Positions 8,312-18,111 of a stretch of DNA of 64,000 nt are shown in pieces (the stretch's first letter is position 1; every line of letters starts with the position of its first letter). The position numbers and the translations under genes are program-made. This stretch comes from CAWACP01 sp963832965 (GTDB lineage: Bacteria > Acidobacteriota > Terriglobia > Bryobacterales > Bryobacteraceae): positions 434,001 to 498,000 of the forward strand of contig CAWHVW010000003.1 of assembly GCA_963832965.1 (NCBI GenBank). Direction: 5' to 3'. A model generated the notes under the pieces. It had not been told where the DNA came from. It did no database searches and worked only from the letters and a program-made list of their open reading frames with translations.

Positions 8312-8636
8312 CAGTGCTTGCCTCCCTTGCCCGGACCGCTCTTGAACATTTTCAACATGCGATCGGTGATCATGAATCCGGCCACGATGTTGAGGGTCGC
8401 GGCGGTCACCGCGACGAGACCCAGAACCTTTGGCAACGTCTTCACGTCCGCGGCTCCGGCAATGAGAATCCCGCCAACCACCGAAATCGCCGAGATCGCG
8501 TTGGTGAGCGACATCAGCGGCGTGTGCAGCAGGGGAGAAACCCGCCGCACCAGCTCGAGTCCCAGGATCACCGCCAGCAGGAATACGTAAACGCTCAAAA
8601 TTCCCAGCTCAAAAACATCCTTTGGATTATGCCCGT

Positions 8637-8640
<4 letters not shown>
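8311..8640 (-). CDS. NAD(P) transhydrogenase alpha subunit, membrane part (PntA2)
   Basis: A 109-residue protein with three to four membrane helices corresponding to the C-terminal dII part of E. coli PntA. It has the LLHTPLMSLTNAISAISVVGG signature that precedes the proton-channel helices. In E. coli this segment is fused to the NAD-binding domain; here it is a separate gene, as in Rhodospirillum rubrum and many other bacteria. The start overlaps the stop of the upstream alpha-1 gene (ATGA) and its stop overlaps the pntB start (TGATG), so all three should be co-translated in a fixed ratio. Confidence 0.95.
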
Positions 8641-9773
<1,133 letters not shown>

Positions 9774-9778
9774 TCGTT

Positions 9779-9786
9779 ACCTCCTC
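9779..9786 (-). promoter_or_regulatory. Strong ribosome binding site deciding a TTG start
   Basis: On the minus strand GAGGAGGT is followed by a five-base spacer (AACGA) and TTG. No ATG or GTG in frame nearby would give the conserved transhydrogenase N-terminus, so this site fixes the pntA start at the TTG. Confidence 0.8.
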
Positions 9787-9974
9787 GGGTGGAACAAGAT
9801 TCAAGTTTACGCCTGCGCGAGGAGGAATTCCGCCAGGCGGGAGTCACTGACGGGTTGGCGGTGTGTCCATGGCATGAGACTGCCGCGATCTGCTGGCGGC
9901 TTCGAGCAGGCGCTTATGAACCGTAGCGCAGCACCCCTCTCGGGGGCGGCTTCCTGACCCGCTCCATCCCGATC

Positions 9975-10682
9975 TCAGTCGGAGACGCGCACGTAGATGC
10001 CGTCAGGCTGATCGGGCGAAGCGAACCATAGCTCGCAGATCCAGGCGGGTGTTCCCAGCCTCACCTCTTCCTCGGAGACATGAGCGCGTGCCGCCGGATT
10101 GCTTGCCGAATCGTGCACCAGCCCGGTGTCCGCATCTGCCGGCGGCGTTCCCGTCTGGCTGAGGCGGAGCGCGCCGGACCCGATAACGATCTGCTGATCG
10201 AACACCGGGAGCCCCGCGTTCGCGCAACGGTTGCAATCGGCGTCGTCGACTACGTGCACCCGCGAGAGAATGGCCAGACCGTTGTTCCCGCCGAACGCGA
10301 GGCCCCGTCCGCGAGCAAGTTCCAGCGCCACGCCCCTATTCGCCGGTGTGGAAAAATCGACTCCCTGCCGGTACATGCGCGCCAGATCGTGTGCCAGGCC
10401 ATTGCTTTCGACGGTCATACGCTGGCTTTTCGCAGCGGAGAAAACACCGAACAGCAGCGGCAGCAGGAACGCGAGACTCAGCGCGTACTCAAAGATCCGG
10501 TCTCGTCCGGCGTCGTCCTCGTCCAGCCGGGCGAGGAGACGCATGTGGCGCCCCGGCCAGCGCCAGCTATCACGAGCGAAGACAGCGCCCACGATTCCTC
10601 CCAAGCGAAGAATCGGGAGAAAGCGCACGACTCTGTAGACAGCGACGGAACGCAGCGCGACCCTGGCGATGGTACTCCTCAC
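9975..10682 (-). CDS. TadE-like pseudopilin protein, divergent copy
   Basis: A 235-residue protein with one main membrane helix, FEYALSLAFLLPLLFGVF, preceded by a G-R-D-R-I-F-E motif like the Gly-x-x-x-Glu region of TadE/TadF pseudopilins. Downstream it is collinear with the plus-strand protein at 11645-12322. GVDFSTPANRGVALELARG here aligns with GVDYSTYAAQQTAGTLAQG there, and both end with a W/F-F-x-S-P segment followed by Gly/Tyr-rich residues. The ORF starts at GTG 10682 with a basic N-terminus. An ATG at 10544 lies closer to the helix and may be the true start. It faces away from the other Tad-like genes. Role inferred: minor pilin or secreted surface protein. Confidence 0.55.
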   Translation of the reverse strand: MRSTIARVALRSVAVYRVVRFLPILRLGGIVGAVFARDSWRWPGRHMRLLARLDEDDAGRDRIFEYALSLAFLLPLLFGVFSAAKSQRMTVESNGLAHDLARMYRQGVDFSTPANRGVALELARGRGLAFGGNNGLAILSRVHVVDDADCNRCANAGLPVFDQQIVIGSGALRLSQTGTPPADADTGLVHDSASNPAARAHVSEEEVRLGTPAWICELWFASPDQPDGIYVRVSD

Positions 10683-10791
10683 CAGGTGGTTCCAGGTTTA
10701 TTTTCAGCCCCAACCAGGTAGATGTTCCATGCTCCCGAGAGTCATACAGCCCGTAAGCTGGAGGGTACCGGCACAATACGCCGACGCAAGT

Positions 10792-10980
10792 ATGGAATCT
10801 TCCGGCATTCCACATATCACCGATCCTGTCGATTACCGTGCGCGCCTCGCCGAAGTGCCCGAACGGTGGCGCATCGGGCGAAGCCGCGTTGCCAGCGGGA
10901 CGGTGGAAGACCTGACTTTTGAGAGAAACGTACCGAGAACCGAGCTCTACCGTAAGGTCTATTCGAAATTCTGCCGATGA
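10792..10980 (+). CDS. Small charged hypothetical protein before the Tad-like genes
   Basis: A 62-residue frame rich in Arg, Glu and Asp (ITDPVDYRARLAEVPERW, VEDLTFERNVPRTELYRKV). The charge balance and absence of stops look more like a real protein than an antisense shadow. Its TGA overlaps the ATG of the next gene (ATGA at 10977-10980), the pattern seen throughout this genome for coupled genes. There is no clear Shine-Dalgarno before the ATG at 10792, and a longer frame starting at 10669 is also open. No family recognised. Confidence 0.35.
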   Translation: MESSGIPHITDPVDYRARLAEVPERWRIGRSRVASGTVEDLTFERNVPRTELYRKVYSKFCR

Positions 10981-11630
10981 GACTTATTGAAATGAAGACC
11001 TTTGAGCGAAGCCAGAGCATCCCCATAGCGTCAGGGCTCCACGCGCCAGAGGGCGACTCGCGCGGCCCCGGTCCCCGAGATACATCGCGGCTGAGGAAGG
11101 GCAAATCGGGTGGAAACGCGCTGATCGAGTGGATGCTCGTTATATTGCCCACCATGGCGCTCATTTGCTTTTTTATCGACGTGACGTGGGCCTTGTTCAG
11201 TTGGGCGACGATCCAGAACGCGGCCCGCGAGGGCTGCCGCTACGCCATCACATTCCAGACGCAGACCGGACTTGGCCAGGATGCGTCCATCGAAAACACC
11301 GTTGCGCAGTGGTCCATGGGCCTGGTGACAACCAGCCAGACCTTCGTTTCTGGCGGTACTACGGAAAACGTCATTCAGGTGCACTACTTCACGCAAAGCG
11401 CGCCGACGACACCGATTTCCGCCACCTGCTCGCCAACTCCTTGCGGTAACGTGCCCGGCAATATCGTTCAGGTCTCGGTTCAGGGTTACTCGCTGACCTG
11501 GCTTTTCCCGTTTACCGGTACCGTGGTGAATCCATTTCGCTCGTCGTCTCCAGCCACGATCAGTGCGTACTCCTATGACGTGCTGGGCGGCTACCCGACC
11601 GGCACTCCGTCGACGGGAATCACACAATGA
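10977..11630 (+). CDS. TadE-like pseudopilin/pilus assembly protein
   Basis: A 217-residue protein. After a polar N-terminus of about 40 residues comes G-G-N-A-L-I-E-W followed by MLVILPTMALICFFIDVTW, the TadE signature of a Gly/Glu-marked prepilin-like site and one hydrophobic helix. The remaining part is exported and Thr/Ser-rich, with two nearby cysteines (ATCSPTPCGN). TadE-like proteins are processed by a TadV-type prepilin peptidase and assist Flp/Tad pilus formation at the membrane. The start may be the ATG at 10977 (overlapping the small ORF before it) or the ATG at 10992. It overlaps the next gene region at ATGA 11627-11630. Confidence 0.75.
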   Translation: MRLIEMKTFERSQSIPIASGLHAPEGDSRGPGPRDTSRLRKGKSGGNALIEWMLVILPTMALICFFIDVTWALFSWATIQNAAREGCRYAITFQTQTGLGQDASIENTVAQWSMGLVTTSQTFVSGGTTENVIQVHYFTQSAPTTPISATCSPTPCGNVPGNIVQVSVQGYSLTWLFPFTGTVVNPFRSSSPATISAYSYDVLGGYPTGTPSTGITQ

Positions 11631-11644
11631 CCAGGGAGCACGGC

Positions 11645-12322
11645 ATGAATCGCATTCCCATTTCCCGTGGCCGGCCTCTCCGGGAGAGCGGCAACGAGAT
11701 TATCGAGTTCGCTATTCTCCTCGCCATGCTGGCTCCGTTGCTTCTGTGGGTGTTCATCAACGGCATGAACATGATCAAGCTGATTGAGGCGTCGCAGGTT
11801 TGCCGCGACGTCGGCAATCTGTATATCCACGGCGTGGACTATAGCACCTATGCCGCACAGCAGACTGCCGGCACTCTGGCGCAGGGCTTTGGAATGCAGA
11901 TTGGCTCATCATTTACGGGCAATAATGCCACCAACGACGCGAATTCCGGGAATGGCTGGATTGTTGTATCGGAGATCATGTACGCCGGGGCCAGCGCTTG
12001 TTCGGCTTTACCGTCGGGGACTACCTGCACCAATCAAAACAAGTATGTGTTCCTGCAGAGAATCGACTTTGGAAATTCGAGCATCACTTTTCACGGGAAC
12101 GCTGTAGCGAGCGCCCTCGGAACTCCGTCCGCGACCATTAACTCGTACGGTTATGTCGAGAACTATCTGACCGATCCGAACGCCGTGTCGTCCACCGCCG
12201 GCAATTTCATCACCCTCAGCGATACGCAGGTGGCGTATGTGTCTGAGACGTTCTTCTCGTCGCCGAACCTCGGCTTTGCCTCCTATCCGGGGGGCGGTGT
12301 GTATGACCGAACGTTCTTCTGA
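11645..12322 (+). CDS. TadE-like pseudopilin protein
   Basis: A 225-residue protein with R-E-S-G-N-E-I-I-E-F followed by AILLAMLAPLLLWVFING, the TadE-type signature, then a Ser/Thr/Asn-rich exported region with a cysteine pair (ACSALPSGTTC). I chose the ATG at 11645 because AGGGAG lies seven bases before it. The upstream ATG at 11627 overlaps the previous stop (ATGA) and is the alternative. The C-terminal half aligns in layout with the minus-strand protein at 9975-10682, so the two are paralogs. It is followed by the TadG-like gene, whose Shine-Dalgarno overlaps this gene's stop codon. Confidence 0.75.
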   Translation: MNRIPISRGRPLRESGNEIIEFAILLAMLAPLLLWVFINGMNMIKLIEASQVCRDVGNLYIHGVDYSTYAAQQTAGTLAQGFGMQIGSSFTGNNATNDANSGNGWIVVSEIMYAGASACSALPSGTTCTNQNKYVFLQRIDFGNSSITFHGNAVASALGTPSATINSYGYVENYLTDPNAVSSTAGNFITLSDTQVAYVSETFFSSPNLGFASYPGGGVYDRTFF

Positions 12323-12332
12323 GGAGCTGCTT

Positions 12333-14018
12333 ATGCGCAATCGACCTGTAGTGCGTCGCGCGGGAGAGAGAGGATTGACCACGCTTCTCTGGCTGGGCCT
12401 TCTCTCGTTCGTGTTCATCATTCTACCGATGATTGGTCTGGCCATTGACGTGGGCTTCATCTACGCGGTCAGGGCGCGGATGCAGGCGGCCGTGGACGGG
12501 GCGTCGCTGGCCGCGGCGCGGGCGCTCAGCATCGGGCAGACGCTCTCATCGCAGACAACTTCGGCGCAGAACAACGCCGTGACTTGGTTTTATGCGAATT
12601 TTCCGAGCAATTACTATGGCATTGCCAGTGTCACCATGGGGACAAACAACGTAGTCGTGGCCACCGATCCGAACAATGCGCAACTCATGGACGTCACTGT
12701 CTCGGCGTCGGCCCAGGTAAACACGTTTTTCATGCGTATGCTGGGAGCTAACACGGTGACCGTGGGGGCCACCGGAAATGCCTCTCGCCGATCGGTGGTG
12801 GCGATGATCGTGCTGGATCGCTCCACGTCCATGTGCTCGGGAGATGGCGGCAAGACGTACAGTTCACCCTGTGGCACGACCCCCACGAGCCTCCCGTGCT
12901 CCAGCATGATCAAGGCGGCGAAGCTGTTCACGGGACAGTTTGCGGAAAACAGCGATTACATTGGCCTGATATCGTTTGGCGAAGATGTCCATATCCATTC
13001 CCTGCCCACCCAGTCGTTCCAGTCCACGCTTGGCTATTCAAACAGCAGCGGGAGCGGGACCGGGGAACTCGACAAAGTAGTCTGTGACGGCGGCACCGGC
13101 ACTGCGGAGGGGATATCCATGGCTTACCAGGCGATCGAGCAGATGAACCTGCCTGGCGCATTGAACGTCATTGTTCTGGAAACCGACGGTCTGCCGAATA
13201 CCCTGACAATGAGTTTCTACGATGCCACGAACAAGGTAACCGGGTTGTCGGCCAACAACAATACGTGCACGGATACTGCGGGAAAGACGCTGAAAAACGG
13301 CGGCTTCGGCTCTACAGCCGTCCTGCCTCCGTGGGCGGGTGGGATGTCCCTGACGGCCAGCCCGTTCGGCACCTACACTGGAACCGGCGTCCCCTATTCG
13401 AGCATCTCGAGTTATATGACCGGCTCGGTGTACTCGGACGACCCGGGCAATGGCACTTCTTTCGATCTGATGCTGGACTACTACGTGTCGGCCGAGCCCA
13501 GCAGTAGCAACGCCCTGACACTTGCGTCAACCCCGGGTTGCACGTCGTTTGGCGACGGTAAGACCCCCACGGACCTCGCCTGGTTTCCCGCGACTGATGT
13601 CTTCGGTAACTCGTTGAACCCTAGTTACGGATATCAAACCGTCACCACCGATGCCAACGGGCACGTGCTGGAAAGCGGCGGCTGGTCAAATTATCACAAT
13701 GCCGTGCTGAATGCGGTGGAGAACTCGGCCTACAACGCGCGCACGAATACCACCATCCCCCTTACAGTTCTGGCGATCGGCCTTGGCGGTAACTCCATAG
13801 GCGCCCCGCCGGATCCGGTGCTGCTGCAGCGCATGGCTAACGATCCGAACGGCGATGAGTTCAACAGCCCGCCGTTGTATACGGCCTGCTCGACCGAATC
13901 CCTGTGTACCACCTGGTCGAGCCAGCCCCAGGGCACGTTCGTCTACTCTCCGAACGCTGCCAACCTTGGCGACGCGTTTCTGCGGATCTCGTCGCAGGTA
14001 CTCAGGTTGAGCAAGTAG
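12333..14018 (+). CDS. TadG-like protein with von Willebrand factor A domain
   Basis: A 561-residue protein. The N-terminal R-R-A-G-E-R-G-L-T-T-L segment and hydrophobic helix (FVFIILPMIGLAIDVGFIY) match the TadG/Flp N-terminus, and MQAAVDGASLAAARAL is the usual TadG continuation. From about residue 155 a vWA domain begins: VVAMIVLDRSTSM contains the MIDAS D-x-S-x-S metal motif, and VIVLETDGLPN supplies a later MIDAS-like Asp. TadG proteins are thought to anchor or assemble the pilus and to bind surfaces. The ATG at 12333 has GAGGAG seven bases upstream (12320-12325). An open frame extends upstream to 12237 but has no such site. Six cysteines are scattered in the vWA part. Confidence 0.85.
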   Translation: MRNRPVVRRAGERGLTTLLWLGLLSFVFIILPMIGLAIDVGFIYAVRARMQAAVDGASLAAARALSIGQTLSSQTTSAQNNAVTWFYANFPSNYYGIASVTMGTNNVVVATDPNNAQLMDVTVSASAQVNTFFMRMLGANTVTVGATGNASRRSVVAMIVLDRSTSMCSGDGGKTYSSPCGTTPTSLPCSSMIKAAKLFTGQFAENSDYIGLISFGEDVHIHSLPTQSFQSTLGYSNSSGSGTGELDKVVCDGGTGTAEGISMAYQAIEQMNLPGALNVIVLETDGLPNTLTMSFYDATNKVTGLSANNNTCTDTAGKTLKNGGFGSTAVLPPWAGGMSLTASPFGTYTGTGVPYSSISSYMTGSVYSDDPGNGTSFDLMLDYYVSAEPSSSNALTLASTPGCTSFGDGKTPTDLAWFPATDVFGNSLNPSYGYQTVTTDANGHVLESGGWSNYHNAVLNAVENSAYNARTNTTIPLTVLAIGLGGNSIGAPPDPVLLQRMANDPNGDEFNSPPLYTACSTESLCTTWSSQPQGTFVYSPNAANLGDAFLRISSQVLRLSK

Positions 14019-14020
14019 AT

Positions 14021-14806
14021 TCAGCTCAGCGACGTCGCAGGCTTCGCTGTGCGGTTCAGCAGAATCCAGACGCCCAGCAGAAGCAGGCCTATGGACATCC
14101 ACTGCGTGAGCGAAAGGCCAAACTGCGTCGGCTGTTCGTGAAAGCGGTAAAACTCGATCCCGAAGCGCGATACCGAATATAGGATCAGATAAAAACCGAT
14201 GATGGTTCCTTCGGCATGCGGGCGGCGGATACGCCAGAACAGAATGGCGAAAAGGATGGCCTCGCTGAGCGACTCGTAAAGCTGCGTGGGATGCAGGGGC
14301 ACACCCAGTGGCACGCCGGTAAGCTGCCATGCCTGCTGGTTTCGGAAAGTGATGGCCCATGGCAGGTGCGTCGGAATACCCCAGCAGCAGCCGGCGGCGA
14401 GGCAACCGAGGCGCCCGATCGCGTGGCCGATGGCGATCCCAGGTGCGAATACGTCGAATGTGGTCAGCCACGGCAGGTGCTGCGAGCGGATGTACCACGT
14501 GGCCACGATCAGGGCCAGAATCAGCCCCCCTTGATAGACGCCGGCGGCCTGCAGAGTCTCCCGGGTGAAGATGTCGCCAGGGTGTGCCCAGTAGGTGGGG
14601 AAGTCAAACAATAACATCGCGATCTTAGCGCCCAGCAGACCCGCCAGGGCCGAGTAAATGGCCAGGTTGACCATGGAGTCAGGTGTGAGGCCGGCGCGCT
14701 TCGCCAGACGCACGGTGACAAAGAGCCCCACAAGGAAGGCCAGGGCTACCAGCACACCATACGTGGGCAGAAAAAAACTACCGATCGAGATGAGCCTGGG
14801 ATACAT
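14021..14806 (-). CDS. lgt: Prolipoprotein diacylglyceryl transferase
   Basis: A 261-residue polytopic inner-membrane enzyme that transfers diacylglycerol from phosphatidylglycerol to the lipobox cysteine, the first step of lipoprotein maturation. The Lgt signature G-R-x-G-C-(x)n-G-C-C appears as HAIGRLGCLAAGCCWGIPT, and the PTQLYESL and SRFGIEFYR segments are typical. It converges on the TadG-like gene with only two bases between the stop codons, so there is no room for a separate terminator. The first 29 bases overlap the end of lspA, consistent with an ileS-lspA-lgt operon. Confidence 0.96.
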   Translation of the reverse strand: MYPRLISIGSFFLPTYGVLVALAFLVGLFVTVRLAKRAGLTPDSMVNLAIYSALAGLLGAKIAMLLFDFPTYWAHPGDIFTRETLQAAGVYQGGLILALIVATWYIRSQHLPWLTTFDVFAPGIAIGHAIGRLGCLAAGCCWGIPTHLPWAITFRNQQAWQLTGVPLGVPLHPTQLYESLSEAILFAILFWRIRRPHAEGTIIGFYLILYSVSRFGIEFYRFHEQPTQFGLSLTQWMSIGLLLLGVWILLNRTAKPATSLS

Positions 14807-15305
14807 TTGTGTTCACATCCGTCCTCCGGTTGCGTCCCTTCAACAGCTCCAGCAGCACCAGCAGGGTGCCCCCGGCGGAGATGGAGCTATCGGCCACGTT
14901 AAATACCGGGAAGTAGTGGCGGCCGGAGTGGACCTCGATAAAATCGGTCACTGTCCCGTGCGCCACGCGATCATAAAGATTGCCCAATGCGCCGGCCAGG
15001 ATCAGCGCCAGTGCCAGCCGCAAGCCGATGGCAGCCCTCGTACGCGAGCGCCAGAGCAATATCGCAATATACCCCAGCACCAGCGTGGAAACGCAAATCA
15101 GAATGGCGCCGCGCCATTCCGCCGTGGAATCCGAGAGCAGGCCAAAGGCGATGCCCGGGTTCTCTTCGTGGACGATGTTGAAGAATCCCGGAATCACCGC
15201 CATCCCGCCGCGGTCCATCGGCAAGCGAACCTTGATGAGCCATTTGGTCCACTGATCCAGCGCGAAGATGACGGCCGCAAGGGCGATGGGGACAACGCTA
15301 CGCAA
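14778..15305 (-). CDS. lspA: Lipoprotein signal peptidase (signal peptidase II)
   Basis: A 175-residue aspartyl membrane peptidase that removes the signal peptide from diacylglyceryl-prolipoproteins. Two catalytic regions are visible: GALGNLYDRVAHGTVTDFI and FPVFNVADSSISAGG, each with a conserved Asp. Four membrane helices fit the family. The start is TTG at 15305, with AGGAGG three to four bases upstream (15309-15314), inside the 3' end of ileS. The coding sequence overlaps ileS by eight bases and lgt by 29. Grouping with lgt puts two consecutive lipoprotein-processing enzymes in one transcript. Confidence 0.95.
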   Translation of the reverse strand: MRSVVPIALAAVIFALDQWTKWLIKVRLPMDRGGMAVIPGFFNIVHEENPGIAFGLLSDSTAEWRGAILICVSTLVLGYIAILLWRSRTRAAIGLRLALALILAGALGNLYDRVAHGTVTDFIEVHSGRHYFPVFNVADSSISAGGTLLVLLELLKGRNRRTDVNTNVSQAHLDR

Positions 15306-18105
15306 TGGCCTCCTGGCAGGCCGCGCAGAGCGTGGGGAAGTCGGCGCTATCGCCGACCTCTTGCCGGTACTTCCAGCAGCGCTCGCACTTCAAGCCTTCG
15401 GCTCGCTCGATGTCCACCGCGATCTCGCCTTGATGGCCGTTCTCCAGCGCGACCTGGGAAACGATGAACAAGGCCGGCAGTTCCCCGGCATACTCGTGAA
15501 GCAAAGGATAAAGACCGCCGTTCACCCGGAGACGGACAAGCGCTTCCAGCGGCGCGCCGATGAGCTTTGTCTGGCGGGCCGTTTCGAGGTTCTTCAGAAC
15601 CGCTTCGCGCACCTCCATCAGGCGGTCCCAGTTGGCCAGCCGCGCGCGATGACCAGCAGGAATTCCCTCGGTCAGTTCCCCGGAGTCCGGCAGTAAGGCA
15701 AGGTGCACGCTTTCCGGGCTGCCCGCGGGCTTGGGAAGGTATCCCCACACCTCATCCATGGTAAACGCCAGCAGCGGAGCCAGCAGCCGCACCAGCGCCC
15801 ACGCAAGCCGGTAGACCGCGGTCTGTCCGCTGCGGCGGGAATGCGAAGCGGCGGCGGCGGTGTACAACCGGTCCTTCAACACGTCGAAATAGACCGCACT
15901 GAGATCGGTGGTCGCGAAATCGTAGACGGCATGGTAGACCTTGTGGAAGGCGAACTCGCTGTACCAGCCGCGGCATTTACGCACCAGTTCCTCGGCGCGC
16001 AGCAGTATCCACTGGTCGATCTCGGGCAACTGATCAGCGGTTACGGCATCGCGCGCGGGGTCGAAGTCGTAGAGGTTGCCGAGAACGTAGCGGAACGTGT
16101 TGCGTATTTTGCGATACGCCTCGGACAGCCGTTCGAGGATGGTGTCGGAGATCCGCACGTCCTCGTAGTATTCGACGGCGGCAGACCACAGGCGCAGTAC
16201 ATCCGCGCCGTATTTCTTAATGATTTCCTGAGGCTCGATGGTGTTTCCGAGCGATTTCGACATGGCGCGGCCATGCTGATCGAGCGCCCACCCGTGCGTT
16301 GCGCAGGCGCGATACGGCGCTTCGCCGCGCAGAGCCACGCCGATGAGCAGTGAACTGTGGAACCATCCGCGATACTGGTCGCCGCCTTCGAGGTACAGAT
16401 CGGAGGGCCAGCGCAGTCCGTTCTGCGGGTTGAGAACGGCAAGGTGGCTGGACCCGGAGTCGAACCAGACGTCGAGGATGTCGGTTTCTTTGCGCAGGGT
16501 CGTGCGGCCGCAGCGCGAGCATTTGGCATCCGGGCCAGCCAGTTCGGCGGCCGATTTTTCATACCAGACGTCGGCGGTATCCTCGGCGAAGAGCTTCACC
16601 ACGCGGCGCAGGATGGCGGTATCCGTCAGTGGCTCACTACACGTTTCGCAATAGAAAGCGACTATGGGTACGCCCCAGACGCGCTGGCGCGAGATGCACC
16701 AATCCGGGCGAGCGGCGATCATGTTCCCGATGCGGCTTTCGCCCCACTCCTGCAGCCAGTTCACGTTACGGATGGACGCCAGCGCGCGCTGGCGCAGCTC
16801 ATTACGCTCCATGCCGATGAACCATTGCTCGGTGGCCCGGAAGATGGTGGGGTTGTGGCAACGCCAGCAGTGCGGATAACTGTGCTCGATCTTCTGCTGC
16901 GCAACCAGAGCGCCGGCGCGCCGCAGCAATTCGAGGACAATCGGGTTGGCCTCGAAGACGGTCTTGCCGATGATTTCCTCTGGCAGTATTCCCGATGCGC
17001 CTTCGGCACGGAAAAAGCGGCCCGCGCCGTCCACCGGACAGTACGTAGCAATGCCATATTTCTGACCGGTGACGTAGTCTTCCTGACCGTGGCCGGGCGC
17101 GGTGTGGACCGCCCCGGTGCCCTGTTCGAGCGTCACGTGTTCCGCCAGGATACCGACTGAATCCCGTTCGAATAAAGGGTGGCGGAACACCGCGCCCTCA
17201 AGACGCGCACCCGGGAACGCCGCAATCAATTGGGGTTCGTTCCAGCCCGCGGCTTCCGCGGTCTGGTTGAGCAGGTCGCGCGCAACAATATAGACTTCGC
17301 CATTCACCTCAGCCGCAACGTATTCAAACTTCGGGTGATACGCGATGGCCATGTTCGCCGGGATGGTCCAGGGCGTGGTCGTCCAGATAAGTCCCCAGAC
17401 TTTTCGGCTGGCCAGAGCTGCATCAATTTCCGCTGGATCGCTGTGCAGTGCGAAACGAACCCAAATGGACGGGCTGGTGTGATCCTCGTATTCGACTTCG
17501 GCCTCCGCCAGCGCGGTGCGGTGGTGGATGCACCAGTTCACAGGCTTAAGGCCTTTGTACACATAGCCCTGATCGAGAACGTCTACAAAAGCGCCGGCGA
17601 TCACGGACTGATAATGCGCGCTCATCGTCAGATAGGGATCCTGCCAGCGCCCCAGCACGCCCAGCCGGCGAAACTCGTCGCGCTGGATATTCACGAACTT
17701 CTCGGCGTACTTCCGGCAGGCAGCGCGGATCTGGACTGCGGTCATCTGCGCCTTTTTCGGGCCAAGTTCGGCGTCGACTTTATTTTCGATGGGCAGGCCG
17801 TGACAGTCCCAGCCGGGGACATAGGGCGAATCGTAGCCCTCCATGCTCTTCAGGCGGACGATGAAGTCCTTCAGAATCTTGTTGAAAGCCGTGCCCAGGT
17901 GGAGACGCCCATTGGCGTAGGGCGGGCCGTCGTGCAGGATATATTGCGGCCGGCCGGCGCGGGCGGCGCGGATAGCTTCGTAGAGCCCTTCCTTTTCCCA
18001 GCGGGCCAGCATCTCGGGCTCGCGCTGGGCGAGGTTGGCCTTCATCGGAAAGCCGGTTTTGGGAAGGTTGACGGTATTCTTGAAGTCGCGCTTCGACGAA
18101 TCCAT
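15298..18105 (-). CDS. ileS: Isoleucine-tRNA ligase
   Basis: A 935-residue class I aminoacyl-tRNA synthetase charging tRNA-Ile. The N-terminus KNTVNLPKTGFPMKANLAQR, the HIGH-type motif DGPPYANGRLHLGTAFNK, WGLIWTTTPWTIPANMAIAY in the editing domain, and the KMSKS motif AMSKSLGN are all present. The C-terminal zinc-binding cysteines (CERCWKY and CAACQ) place it among bacterial-type IleRS. The length is normal. Its start codon lies only six bases from the start of the divergent TPR gene, so the promoters must lie inside the neighbouring coding sequence or be very compact. Confidence 0.98.
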   Translation of the reverse strand: MDSSKRDFKNTVNLPKTGFPMKANLAQREPEMLARWEKEGLYEAIRAARAGRPQYILHDGPPYANGRLHLGTAFNKILKDFIVRLKSMEGYDSPYVPGWDCHGLPIENKVDAELGPKKAQMTAVQIRAACRKYAEKFVNIQRDEFRRLGVLGRWQDPYLTMSAHYQSVIAGAFVDVLDQGYVYKGLKPVNWCIHHRTALAEAEVEYEDHTSPSIWVRFALHSDPAEIDAALASRKVWGLIWTTTPWTIPANMAIAYHPKFEYVAAEVNGEVYIVARDLLNQTAEAAGWNEPQLIAAFPGARLEGAVFRHPLFERDSVGILAEHVTLEQGTGAVHTAPGHGQEDYVTGQKYGIATYCPVDGAGRFFRAEGASGILPEEIIGKTVFEANPIVLELLRRAGALVAQQKIEHSYPHCWRCHNPTIFRATEQWFIGMERNELRQRALASIRNVNWLQEWGESRIGNMIAARPDWCISRQRVWGVPIVAFYCETCSEPLTDTAILRRVVKLFAEDTADVWYEKSAAELAGPDAKCSRCGRTTLRKETDILDVWFDSGSSHLAVLNPQNGLRWPSDLYLEGGDQYRGWFHSSLLIGVALRGEAPYRACATHGWALDQHGRAMSKSLGNTIEPQEIIKKYGADVLRLWSAAVEYYEDVRISDTILERLSEAYRKIRNTFRYVLGNLYDFDPARDAVTADQLPEIDQWILLRAEELVRKCRGWYSEFAFHKVYHAVYDFATTDLSAVYFDVLKDRLYTAAAASHSRRSGQTAVYRLAWALVRLLAPLLAFTMDEVWGYLPKPAGSPESVHLALLPDSGELTEGIPAGHRARLANWDRLMEVREAVLKNLETARQTKLIGAPLEALVRLRVNGGLYPLLHEYAGELPALFIVSQVALENGHQGEIAVDIERAEGLKCERCWKYRQEVGDSADFPTLCAACQEAIA

Positions 18106-18111
18106 TAGTAT

